From positions 62,001-126,000 of the forward strand of contig CAXEND010000002.1 in NCBI GenBank assembly GCA_963997635.1: a stretch of 64,000 nt of DNA, written 5' to 3'. The notes beneath the pieces are model-generated. The model searched no databases and was not told the DNA's origin. It worked only from the letters and a program-made list of their open reading frames with translations. Of this stretch, positions 44,315 to 52,508 are shown in pieces. The position numbers and the translations under genes were made by a program. Position 1 is the stretch's first letter. Each line of letters opens with the position of its first letter. This stretch comes from GCA-2728135 sp002728135 (GTDB lineage: Bacteria; Pseudomonadota; Alphaproteobacteria; UBA828).

Positions 44315-45811
44315 TTACTCGGCTGCAGCAGATCTAAAACCTTCGATCCACTGATAATTGTAACCATCCCGACCACCTTCGCTTACAACACCTATTCCCA
44401 TATACTTCAAAACTCCATCGAGATCAGGTGGTTGAATTTCACCAGAATACATTCTGTCAACAATTGTCTCGTGATCCTTATATCTATTTGGGTCTGTAGT
44501 GAAGATCCACCTACAAGGTTCAGTACAAAAATTGTATCGCCTACCTTCATGTTCAAACTGATATGGACGAGCTTTCCAAGCCTTCCCAGGACGATTCGAA
44601 ATAGGGATTTGACACATGTTACAAATAATCGGGACACATTCAGGATGAGTTTTTTCCTCCCGATCAGCTAGAAGATTTTCTGTTATTACATCCCAGTATG
44701 TTCCATAGCTATCATTCCATCCTGGGTATTTTTTCTCCAACCATTGGCGTTCTTTAGGGCCTACAGCTCCTGGCGGATTCCACCAAACTGTTGGTCTCCA
44801 AGACCATATACCACCTTGCTGACAATGATGATGATTTTCTATATCGTCAAGGAAATGCTGCCAATACCATGGCTTTGCTAAACCTAAATCCTCTACTTGC
44901 CTAACATACTGACGATTTACCCATTCATGCATAAATTCCTTGAAAGACATGTGACGTTGTTCGAGTGGAATATAATAATCCATCGGTATGCCAACTGAGA
45001 CAGAAAAAAGTCTCCAAACGCGCCAAAAAGCAATATCTAATATTTTCTGAGCATCCTCTTTGTAACCGTTTCTAACCATAATTTCGATTGTAGGTGTACC
45101 TAGTTGGGCATGACGTGCTTCATCTGATTGAATACTTGTAATAAGATTTGAAAATGTGAAATCTCCCATATTAGCAGCATCTGTAGAAAGCCCAATCATT
45201 TGCAAGTTTGTTAAACCTGTTTCAAAGGCAAAAGATACCATCAAAGATCCTGTTACAGCATCCCTACACATCATTATATCGTCCATAGCATGACGACCGC
45301 CTATAACCGCCCAATTATTAGTGTGAGCTGCCTCATGAGCCCAATCATATTGCCTATCACGGTGAACTAATTCATGAGGAAAAAACAACTGCAACTGAGC
45401 GTGCCTCATTTCATCGAGCATACCAAAGGTAGCCATGTTACGCATAGATGGTGAAGGCCCAAATCTGACCATACGAGCCTGAAACTGGCATGCCTGATAT
45501 TCAGTTAACGCTACTGTACCGTAATGAAGTTTGAGTACGCTTGCCCAACCTTCACAAGCCTGATCGTAAAAACGCGAACGAGATAATGCAGCTTTTACAG
45601 AATAAGCCGAGCCATCTTTTTCTCTCTGTGTTCTAACATATTCACGAAAAGATACCTTGTATGGCTCATCGAATGTTTCCCATTCATCTATAGGTATTTG
45701 ATATGGGTCACTCATGGTAGGAGGAAACAAATTTTCCTGAGAAACATATGTAGGAGTCCAATTAGTATCACGTGCTATGTCGTACCACTCATTACGCTCT
45801 AATAAAGCCAA
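44315..45811 (-). CDS. tmoA: soluble diiron monooxygenase hydroxylase alpha subunit (TmoA/IsoA-like)
   Basis: Catalytic subunit, 498 residues, of an aromatic/alkene monooxygenase. The diiron ligands are Glu104 (LTEYQA), Glu134 and His137 (DEMRHAQ), Glu197 (FAFETGL), Glu231 and His234 (DEARHAQ), the same numbers as in toluene-4-monooxygenase. Thr201 and Gln228 are also kept. Pocket positions differ from what I recall of T4moH: Val100, Thr103, Met176 and Met205 instead of Ile, Gly, Phe and Phe. The C-terminal CNMCQIP/FCTEPCRWIF module is typical. Toluene, isoprene or small-alkene oxidation are all possible; the tmo symbol reflects order and homology, not substrate. Confidence 0.92.
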   Translation of the reverse strand: MALLERNEWYDIARDTNWTPTYVSQENLFPPTMSDPYQIPIDEWETFDEPYKVSFREYVRTQREKDGSAYSVKAALSRSRFYDQACEGWASVLKLHYGTVALTEYQACQFQARMVRFGPSPSMRNMATFGMLDEMRHAQLQLFFPHELVHRDRQYDWAHEAAHTNNWAVIGGRHAMDDIMMCRDAVTGSLMVSFAFETGLTNLQMIGLSTDAANMGDFTFSNLITSIQSDEARHAQLGTPTIEIMVRNGYKEDAQKILDIAFWRVWRLFSVSVGIPMDYYIPLEQRHMSFKEFMHEWVNRQYVRQVEDLGLAKPWYWQHFLDDIENHHHCQQGGIWSWRPTVWWNPPGAVGPKERQWLEKKYPGWNDSYGTYWDVITENLLADREEKTHPECVPIICNMCQIPISNRPGKAWKARPYQFEHEGRRYNFCTEPCRWIFTTDPNRYKDHETIVDRMYSGEIQPPDLDGVLKYMGIGVVSEGGRDGYNYQWIEGFRSAAAE

Positions 45812-46076
45812 TTAAACCTCCCTACTTAGTACTAGATTAAGTATGCTAGAAAAATAACTTACTAAAAATGGCATCAGCAAAATTATCTCTTTTTGGGATT
45901 ATTTTTATATATTGAAACATGTTATAGTTAACGAGACAAATTTAAAAACATATCGATTTCATTATATAGTGATTATAAATTTATTTCTAGAAAACTAAAT
46001 TGTATTATAGAAAAAGTGTTGACATTATTACGTATTCCTGCATTCCCCCAATATAAGTTTGCTCTTTAAAGAGGAA

Positions 46077-46090
46077 TATTGTTCACAATA
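46077..46090. repeat. 14-bp dyad TATTGTTCACAATA, possible operator
   Basis: Six-base arms TATTGT and ACAATA around TC. It lies 266 bases upstream of the tmoA start and 385 bases upstream of uvrC. The shape is that of a dimeric regulator site, but there is no second copy in this region and no assigned regulator. Confidence 0.35.
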
Positions 46091-46279
46091 CTACCTTCTT
46101 ATTGTCTTCAGTAGACTAATTAAGCGTGAAATTTGTAATATTTTTATGTTTTACTTGCTTGCAATAAAAAAAACATTATATTTCAATAACTTATAAATTA
46201 TGCCTAATTTTTAGGCACTTCGGTTTAAGGCTATGATTTCCAGTTACCTAAGGGCAACTTGCCCTACTTCCCCACAGGG

Positions 46280-46288
46280 TTATCCACA
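46280..46288 (+). promoter_or_regulatory. perfect DnaA box
   Basis: TTATCCACA matches the consensus DnaA-binding nonamer exactly. A related sequence TTCCCCACA lies just upstream at 46268-46276, so the pair reads as tandem boxes in the same orientation, a layout seen in origin regions. No further good boxes were found in the flanking 600 bases. Confidence 0.5.
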
Positions 46289-46474
46289 AGCTCAGTGGAA
46301 ACCAAAATCTACCTTTCTAATACTTGTAAAGGTATCATGGAAGTATCTGATTCTACATGATTGATTACTAAATACTAGCACATTGACTGAGACCCTTCTT
46401 TGGGCAAATCTAGATAGGGCTAGTTCAACAGACCAATATTTAGGTTAATAAAAAAATACTTTAAGAGATACCAA

Positions 46475-48358
46475 TTGAATCTATTGAATTTAGAAAATGG
46501 AATAAAAATTATTAAAGAAGCCAGGAAAACAACAGCTCATTCTCCTGGAGTTTACCGTATGATTAATTCTAATGAAGATGTTCTATATGTTGGCAAAGCA
46601 AAAAGCCTGACTAAGAGACTAGGTAGCTATACAAATACTAAGTCTTTACCATATAGATTATGTCGTATGGTAGCTTCAACTGTTAAAGTTGAAGTAATAA
46701 TTACTGAAAGTGAGGTTGAAGCATTACTGCTTGAGAGTAGTTTAATTAAAACCCTGAAACCAAAATATAATATTGTTTTAAGAGATGATAAATCTTTTCC
46801 ATATATTCTAATTACATCAAATCATAAATATCCTCGTATAATGAAGTTTCGAGGCTCAAGGTCAAAAAATGGAAAATACTTTGGGCCTTTTGCATCTGCA
46901 TCTGCAGTTTCCCAAACGCTTAATACTCTTCATAGAGCTTTTCCTCTGAGATCTTGTTCTGATAGTATTTTTAAAAACCGTAATCGTCCTTGTTTAGAGT
47001 ATCAAATTAAAAGATGTTCAGCACCATGTGTAGGTCGTATTTCATCAGAAGATTATGAAAAATTAGTTAAAGAAGCTGCTGATTTTCTCCGCGGTTCTTC
47101 GCAAGAGGCACAAAAAAGGCTTAGCAGACAAATGACTCAAGCTAGTGAAAATCTTGAATTTGAAACTGCTGCCTCATATAGAGATAGAATTAGAGCATTA
47201 GCACACATTCAGGCACAACAAATCGAAAATTTATACAAGCTTGGAAATGTTGATGTAATTGCGATAAATCAATTAGCTGGGCAAAGCTGTGTTCAAGTTT
47301 TCTTCTATCGTGGGGGCCATAGTTATGGCAATCGCTCATATTTTCCTCGTCACTCTGAGGACTCTTCTATGGCAGAGGTGTTATATGCTTTTATTAGTCA
47401 ATTCTACTCAGATAAAAATGCACCAAATACTATACTTATTAATGTAAACCTACCCGAATCAGAACTTATTGTTGAAGCATTATCATCTAAAAGTAATTTC
47501 AAGGTCCAGATTCAAAAGCCAATTAGAGGAAATAAACGAAAGCTGATAGATGATGTATCTAGAAATGCCAGTGAGGCTCTTAGTAGAAAGTTAGCAGAAA
47601 GTGCATCTCATAGATCATTGGTAAATCAACTAGGAAAAACTCTCCAAATGTCAAAAACACCCGAAAGAATTGAGGTGTACGACAATAGCCATATTTCAGG
47701 TGATAATGCTGTTGGATGTGTCATTGTAGTTGGTTCTAGTGGCTTTGAAAAAAAAGCTTATCGTAAATACAATATTAAGGGTAATAGAAGTGAACTAAAT
47801 AATAATAAAAAAATACTAGGAGATGATTATAGTATGCTCAAAGAGGTCTTAAACCGGAGATTCTCAAAATTGAAATCAGAAAAAAATTCTGTGAATTACA
47901 CTGGTGTTTGGCCCGACCTTTGCTTGATCGATGGTGGCCCAGGACACCTATCAGTTGCTGAGTCTACCCTGAAAACATTAAATATTAGTAAAGTTAAAGT
48001 CGCTGCTGTTGCAAAGGGTCGAGATAGAAATGCAGGTAAAGAAACTATATATATAAGCGACCAAGAGCCTATTGCATTACCTCAGAAAGATCCAGTTTTG
48101 TACTTTGTTCAACGGATAAGAGATGAAGCTCACAGATTTGCAATAAACACTCATAGAAGCAGGAGGAATAGGTCAACACTAAAATCTGCACTAGATGAAA
48201 TTCCAGGTATAGGGGCAGCTAGAAAAAGGGCTTTACTGAATCACTTCGGTTCAACTCGAGTAATTTCAAGTGTAGGAGTAAAGGATTTAGAACAAGTAGA
48301 AGGAGTATCGAAAAAAATTGCACTATTAATTTATGGATATTTTCATGACAAGTATTGA
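46475..48358 (+). CDS. uvrC: excinuclease ABC subunit UvrC
   Basis: Makes the two incisions in nucleotide excision repair. Domains: an N-terminal GIY-YIG nuclease (SPGVYRMINSNEDVLYVGKA), the cysteine-containing region (RPCLEYQIKRCSAPCVGRIS), a UVR domain (QASENLEFETAASYRDRIRA), the RNase H-like nuclease (IEVYDNSHISG, DLCLIDGGPGHL) and a C-terminal helix-hairpin-helix pair (LDEIPGIGAARKRALLNHFG). Length is 627 residues. The start is TTG at 46475; the next in-frame ATG would cut into the nuclease domain. It leads a six-gene run. Confidence 0.96.
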   Translation: MNLLNLENGIKIIKEARKTTAHSPGVYRMINSNEDVLYVGKAKSLTKRLGSYTNTKSLPYRLCRMVASTVKVEVIITESEVEALLLESSLIKTLKPKYNIVLRDDKSFPYILITSNHKYPRIMKFRGSRSKNGKYFGPFASASAVSQTLNTLHRAFPLRSCSDSIFKNRNRPCLEYQIKRCSAPCVGRISSEDYEKLVKEAADFLRGSSQEAQKRLSRQMTQASENLEFETAASYRDRIRALAHIQAQQIENLYKLGNVDVIAINQLAGQSCVQVFFYRGGHSYGNRSYFPRHSEDSSMAEVLYAFISQFYSDKNAPNTILINVNLPESELIVEALSSKSNFKVQIQKPIRGNKRKLIDDVSRNASEALSRKLAESASHRSLVNQLGKTLQMSKTPERIEVYDNSHISGDNAVGCVIVVGSSGFEKKAYRKYNIKGNRSELNNNKKILGDDYSMLKEVLNRRFSKLKSEKNSVNYTGVWPDLCLIDGGPGHLSVAESTLKTLNISKVKVAAVAKGRDRNAGKETIYISDQEPIALPQKDPVLYFVQRIRDEAHRFAINTHRSRRNRSTLKSALDEIPGIGAARKRALLNHFGSTRVISSVGVKDLEQVEGVSKKIALLIYGYFHDKY

Positions 48359-48380
48359 TTTCTTAAGGCATAAAAAATAA

Positions 48381-48977
48381 ATGACAACAATCCCCAATAT
48401 TCTGACATTTTCTCGAGTTCTATCTATACCAGTTATTGTTGGAACTTTTTATATCCCATTCCCTTTAGGAATATGGATAACATTCGGAGTATTTTGTGCA
48501 GCTGCGTTAACAGATTTTCTTGATGGTTGGCTAGCTCGTCACTTAGACCAAATAACTAGATTTGGTCAAATCTTTGACCCTATAGCAGACAAATTATTGG
48601 TGGCAACGACTCTTATCCTACTTCTAGCCGACTCTCGAATTTCTGAAGTTGCTGTCGTGACAATCCTTACAAGGGAAATATTTGTTGCTGGTATTAGGGA
48701 GAGCCTTGCAAAAAATATTTCTATTCCTGTCTCTAAACTATCTAAATGGAAAACAGCTGGACAATTAATTGCAATAGCTATTTTGCTTCTTGCTCCAGCT
48801 GTGTCTAACGAAGAAAATAACCCTTTGCAATTAACAGGAGAATCTCTTTTATGGGTAGTTGCAATAATTACATGGATAACTGCTTTACCCTATATGAAAA
48901 CAGCACACCAAAATCTATCAAAAAAATTGAAAAACAATCATCAGATAAGTGTAAACGGTAAAGATATTAATGACTAA
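48381..48977 (+). CDS. pgsA: CDP-diacylglycerol--glycerol-3-phosphate 3-phosphatidyltransferase
   Basis: Makes phosphatidylglycerol phosphate in the inner membrane. The CDP-alcohol phosphotransferase motif is intact: DFLDGWLAR, then G in RFGQIFDPIADK with its two aspartates. Several hydrophobic segments follow. It starts with TTIPNILTFSRVLSIPVIV, the family N terminus. Length is 198 residues. The gene lies between uvrC and mobB, and uvrC-pgsA is a widespread pair. Confidence 0.94.
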   Translation: MTTIPNILTFSRVLSIPVIVGTFYIPFPLGIWITFGVFCAAALTDFLDGWLARHLDQITRFGQIFDPIADKLLVATTLILLLADSRISEVAVVTILTREIFVAGIRESLAKNISIPVSKLSKWKTAGQLIAIAILLLAPAVSNEENNPLQLTGESLLWVVAIITWITALPYMKTAHQNLSKKLKNNHQISVNGKDIND

Positions 48978-49512
48978 AACTAAAGTTATAGGGATCGCTG
49001 GCTATAGTGGAAGCGGAAAAACTACCTTAATATCAGGTCTAGTGAAAATATTAAATTCATTTAATATCGAAGCTGGCACAATTAAACACACACATCACAA
49101 TCTAGATATTTTTCCAGAGAATCATATTTCTGATTTTTTAATGAATTCTGGCATAAGCGAAGTTATGGTTGCAAATGAAGAGTATTTTGCGATTAATCGC
49201 TTGCTAGGCTCTAAAAACGCTTCAAATGTATACGAATTTATTAATACACGTTCATCATGTGATATTTTGTTAATAGAAGGCTTCAAGCACCAACCATTTC
49301 CAAAAATTGAGATTTGGAATGGAAGTATACAAAGTGTATTCTTAGCAGCAGCTGATCCTTATATAGTTGCTATTGCAGCAAAATGCATTGATCATAATAA
49401 ATTACCATTAGGCCTTAACTTAAAAATTCTTGACCTTGATGATCACCAAGCTATAGCTGAATTTATCTGCTGTTACTCTGGGTTGACAATAAAAGAATAC
49501 GAGCAAGTTTAA
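48970..49512 (+). CDS. mobB: molybdopterin-guanine dinucleotide biosynthesis protein MobB
   Basis: 180-residue GTP-binding P-loop protein that assists conversion of Mo-molybdopterin to its guanine dinucleotide form. Walker A is IAGYSGSGKTTLI, followed by the EAGTIKHTHHNLDI segment and Walker B-like DILLIEGFKHQPFPKIE, all typical. It overlaps pgsA by eight bases. No mobA is in the window; MsrP itself uses the non-dinucleotide form, so other molybdoenzymes probably exist in the genome. Confidence 0.92.
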   Translation: MTKTKVIGIAGYSGSGKTTLISGLVKILNSFNIEAGTIKHTHHNLDIFPENHISDFLMNSGISEVMVANEEYFAINRLLGSKNASNVYEFINTRSSCDILLIEGFKHQPFPKIEIWNGSIQSVFLAAADPYIVAIAAKCIDHNKLPLGLNLKILDLDDHQAIAEFICCYSGLTIKEYEQV

Positions 49513-49513
49513 T

Positions 49514-50785
49514 ATGGCACAACTTAATGACGACTGCTTTGCTTTTGGAAATGCTCTTAAGCCAGCCACTGAGGCTCTTTCCCATATTGAGACAACGGTA
49601 AAACCTATAACAGAAATTGAGTATGTTCCCCTTTCTATGGCGACTGCAAGAGTACTTGCAAAACCTGTAATCTCAGAAATCAACGTGCCGCCTCACGATA
49701 ATGCTGCTGTTGATGGCTATGCTGTTTATTTTGAGGACCTTAACCCAAGTAAAGAAACACGATTAAAACTTTCAGGAGAATCAAGTGCTGGTCACCCTTA
49801 CTATGACACAATGAATCATGGCACAACTATACAAGTTTTTACTGGTGCAGCATTAATACAAAATGAGCAAGGGGAAGTAGCAGATACAATATTCATGCAG
49901 GAAGATTGTCGTCTAGAAGGTGATGAAGTTATTTTTCCACCAGGTATCAATCGTGGGGCTAATAAAAGAAAAACTGGAGAAGATATAAAGGTAGGAGATA
50001 AAATTTTGTCACCAGGTGTACGACTGCGGCCTCAAGATATAGGAATAGCTGCAGCAGCTGGATTAACTAAATTACCTGTTTTTAAAAAACTTAGGGTAGC
50101 TATTTTCTCTACAGGCGATGAAATTTATGACCCAGGCAAAATACTTCCTAAAGGAGCAATATACGACTCCAACAGATATACAATTTATCACCTCTTAGAG
50201 AATTTAGGCTGTATACCCACTGATCTTGGAATTATCAAAGATAATGAAGAAGTACTTCGTGATGCGTTTCATTCTGCAATTCAAACAAACGATGTAATTT
50301 TAACCTCCGGCGGCATGTCTACCGGGAGAGAAGACCATGTAAAATCTGTTGTGGAGGCACTCGGTAAGATTCATTTTTGGAGACTCGCCATTAGACCAGG
50401 ACGTCCCATCGCTATTGGTCAAATTTCTCAAGTTCCATTTATTGGACTTCCAGGGAATCCTGTTGCTGTATTAGTTACTTTTTTACTTTTTGCACGTCCA
50501 CTTTTACTACGATTAGGCGGTTGCAATGAAACGAAGCCAAATAAATATCCAGTCAAGGTATCTTTTGATTATAAAAAAAAGAAAGGCCGGAGAGAATGGA
50601 TGAGGGTTAAATTAGCAATAAATAGCTCAAATGAACTCAACTTAGTAAAATATCGTCGAGATGGAGCTGGCATCCTGTCTTCTACAGTATTTGCAGATGG
50701 TTTGATGGAAATTGAAGAAGGTATTACAGATCTAAAAGTCGGTGATTTAGCAAGTTTTATTCCTTTTAATGAGATTTTAAGATGA
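49514..50785 (+). CDS. moeA: molybdopterin molybdotransferase MoeA
   Basis: Inserts molybdate into adenylylated molybdopterin. Length is 423 residues. Motifs: PPHDNAAVDGYAVY, GSxxxSTGDE-like VAIFSTGDEIYDPG, LTSGGMSTGREDH and the C-terminal GLPGNPVAVLVTFLLF. It begins one base after the mobB stop and ends overlapping moaD by four bases, so mobB-moeA-moaD-moaE form a compact cofactor operon. Confidence 0.95.
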   Translation: MAQLNDDCFAFGNALKPATEALSHIETTVKPITEIEYVPLSMATARVLAKPVISEINVPPHDNAAVDGYAVYFEDLNPSKETRLKLSGESSAGHPYYDTMNHGTTIQVFTGAALIQNEQGEVADTIFMQEDCRLEGDEVIFPPGINRGANKRKTGEDIKVGDKILSPGVRLRPQDIGIAAAAGLTKLPVFKKLRVAIFSTGDEIYDPGKILPKGAIYDSNRYTIYHLLENLGCIPTDLGIIKDNEEVLRDAFHSAIQTNDVILTSGGMSTGREDHVKSVVEALGKIHFWRLAIRPGRPIAIGQISQVPFIGLPGNPVAVLVTFLLFARPLLLRLGGCNETKPNKYPVKVSFDYKKKKGRREWMRVKLAINSSNELNLVKYRRDGAGILSSTVFADGLMEIEEGITDLKVGDLASFIPFNEILR

Positions 50786-51039
50786 GAATACTATATTTTG
50801 CCTGGATAAGAGAGAGAGTTGGTTGTGAAAGTGAAGAAATTACACTGCCTCAAAATGTCAGTACAGTTCAAGATCTCATAAACTGGCTTTCAAACCAAGG
50901 ATCAGGCTATCAAACGGCATTCGGTGACTTAAAAATCGTTAGGGTAGCAGTAAACATGGAATTTTCAGATTTTGATCACTGTATTAACAATGAAGATGAA
51001 GTGGCATTTTTTCCACCAGTTACAGGTGGAGGTATTTAG
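50782..51039 (+). CDS. moaD: molybdopterin synthase sulfur carrier subunit MoaD
   Basis: 85-residue ubiquitin-like sulfur carrier. The start MRILYFAWIRERVG and the end DEVAFFPPVTGG are typical. The odd point is the C terminus, which reads TGGGI: an isoleucine follows the glycines. In the family the chain ends in Gly-Gly, which is adenylated and then thiocarboxylated, so this form would need trimming or works differently. The four-base overlap with moeA and the start of moaE just downstream leave no room for another reading. Confidence 0.9.
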   Translation: MRILYFAWIRERVGCESEEITLPQNVSTVQDLINWLSNQGSGYQTAFGDLKIVRVAVNMEFSDFDHCINNEDEVAFFPPVTGGGI

Positions 51040-51049
51040 GAGAAACTTT

Positions 51050-51532
51050 TTGATTAGGGTACAATTAGAGGACTTCGATCCAGGAATTGAAATAGATAAT
51101 TTATCAGCCGATAATTATCATATTGGCGGTATTTCGTCTTTCGTTGGTTTAGTTAGGGATATGTATAATGATCATAAGTTGATTTCTATGACACTTGAGC
51201 ATTATCCAAAAATGACTGAAAAAATGCTGGAAGAAATACAATCTGAAGCTTTCAAACGTTGGTCTCTAGAAGGGTGCTTGATCATTCATAGGTATGGGCA
51301 ACTAAATCCGGGTGAGAAGATAGTAATGGTTGCAACAGCAAGTTTACACAGACAGGATTCTTTAGAATCCTGTGCCTTCCTAATCGATTGGCTGAAAACT
51401 AAAGCCCCATTTTGGAAACTAGAGCACTCAACAGAATGCGACAATGGGAAATGGGTAGAGGCTAAAGAAGACGATAACATTGCAACAAGAAAATGGGACA
51501 AAATTATACCTAATAAAGCAAGAGATATATAA
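51050..51532 (+). CDS. moaE: molybdopterin synthase catalytic subunit MoaE
   Basis: Makes molybdopterin from precursor Z with sulfur from MoaD. Family motifs: GGISSFVGLVRD, LEHYPKMTEKMLEEI, CLIIHRYGQLNPGEKIVMV, the CAFLIDWLKTKAPFWKLE segment with catalytic-site lysines, and WVEAKEDD. I start it at TTG 51050, which has AGGAG at the right distance just after the moaD stop and gives 160 residues; the frame is open back to 50972 but that would run through the moaD C terminus. It is the last gene of the operon. Confidence 0.92.
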   Translation: MIRVQLEDFDPGIEIDNLSADNYHIGGISSFVGLVRDMYNDHKLISMTLEHYPKMTEKMLEEIQSEAFKRWSLEGCLIIHRYGQLNPGEKIVMVATASLHRQDSLESCAFLIDWLKTKAPFWKLEHSTECDNGKWVEAKEDDNIATRKWDKIIPNKARDI

Positions 51533-51540
51533 AAAATATT

Positions 51541-52419
51541 TTATTTTCCTCTAACCTCTTCATCATAATCTTGGATCAATTGACGGGTTATTGTTCCCAC
51601 CCCAAAATTTAGATCATCAATTTGACCTACAGGAGTTACCTCTGCAGCAGTACCTGTCAAAAACACCTCATCTGCCGTTTTTAAGTGGTTTGGATATATA
51701 ACACTCTCAACCACCTCATACCCACGTTTTCTAGCTAACTCCATAACAGTTCTTCTAGTTATACCATCCAAAAAACAATCTGGAATTGGAGTATGAATAA
51801 CACCGTCTTGTACTATAAATATATTTGCACCAGTTGCCTCAGCGATTTGTCCTCTCCAATCTAACATTAGTGCATCATGGTAGCCCTCAGCTTCTGCTTC
51901 ATGTTTAGAAAGTGTACAGATCATATATAAACCAGCTGCCTTAGCTTTAACTGGTGCAGTATTAGGATCAGGCCGCCTCCAACGGGATGTTTTTAATTTT
52001 ATTCCTTTTTGTCTTGCTAGCTCTCCGAAATAAGCTGGCCATGGCCATGCAGCTATTGCAACATGTATCCTAGTTTCTTGAGCTGAAACACCCATTTGCT
52101 CGGGGCCTCGCCAAGCAACTGGCCTAACATAGCCATCATCAATATCTTCAGCAATTACAACTTCTTTAGTGGCTCTGTTAATTTCTTCAATAGTGTAGGG
52201 GATTTCAAAACCAAGTTCTGCAGCAGATTCACATAACCTAGAACTGTGTTCACTAAGTTTATAAACCTGTCCTGAATAGACACGCTCTCCTTCAAATACA
52301 CAACTAGCATAGTGCAGTGCATGACTTAAAACATGAAGTCGAGCGTCTCGCCATGGAATCAACCCTCCATTAAACCAGATTTGTCCATCACGATCATCAT
52401 AAGGTACAAGTTCTGTCAT
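51541..52419 (-). CDS. ilvE: branched-chain amino acid aminotransferase
   Basis: Class IV PLP aminotransferase for valine, leucine and isoleucine. Length is 292 residues from ATG 52419, which has GGA eight bases upstream; a TTG at 52434 would add five residues. Motifs: GQIWFNGGLIPWRDARLHVL, HALHYASCVFEGERVY, the lysine region VKAKAAGLYM, ALMLDWRGQIAEATGANIF and LTGTAAEVTPVGQID. It lies divergent from the marR-type gene, with 89 bases between the starts. Confidence 0.94.
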   Translation of the reverse strand: MTELVPYDDRDGQIWFNGGLIPWRDARLHVLSHALHYASCVFEGERVYSGQVYKLSEHSSRLCESAAELGFEIPYTIEEINRATKEVVIAEDIDDGYVRPVAWRGPEQMGVSAQETRIHVAIAAWPWPAYFGELARQKGIKLKTSRWRRPDPNTAPVKAKAAGLYMICTLSKHEAEAEGYHDALMLDWRGQIAEATGANIFIVQDGVIHTPIPDCFLDGITRRTVMELARKRGYEVVESVIYPNHLKTADEVFLTGTAAEVTPVGQIDDLNFGVGTITRQLIQDYDEEVRGK

Positions 52420-52508
52420 AGATTTTCCATTCAATTTGATCCAATCAGAAACACATTAATTAAAAAAAGGGGTTGCATCCACTAGCATCGCACGGCATAT
52501 CAGTCAAT

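Larger units (their letters stand above)
45812..46474. other. 663-bp divergent non-coding region with many inverted repeats
   Basis: It separates the divergent tmo operon and uvrC. I see no open reading frame of interest and no tRNA. The left half is very A+T-rich. The right half carries a run of short exact inverted repeats: GCCTAA/TTAGGC (46202-46216), GGGCAA/TTGCCC, CCAC/GTGG, TACCTTT/AAAGGTA and ATCATG/CATGAT, all within about 170 bases. It could hold the operon promoters, a structured RNA or a protein-binding region. Confidence 0.6.

Noticed and set aside
46019..46047. TTGACA as a -35 box for uvrC
   Set aside because: The -35 hexamer is perfect, but no acceptable -10 box lies 16-18 bases downstream, and it is more than 400 bases from the gene.
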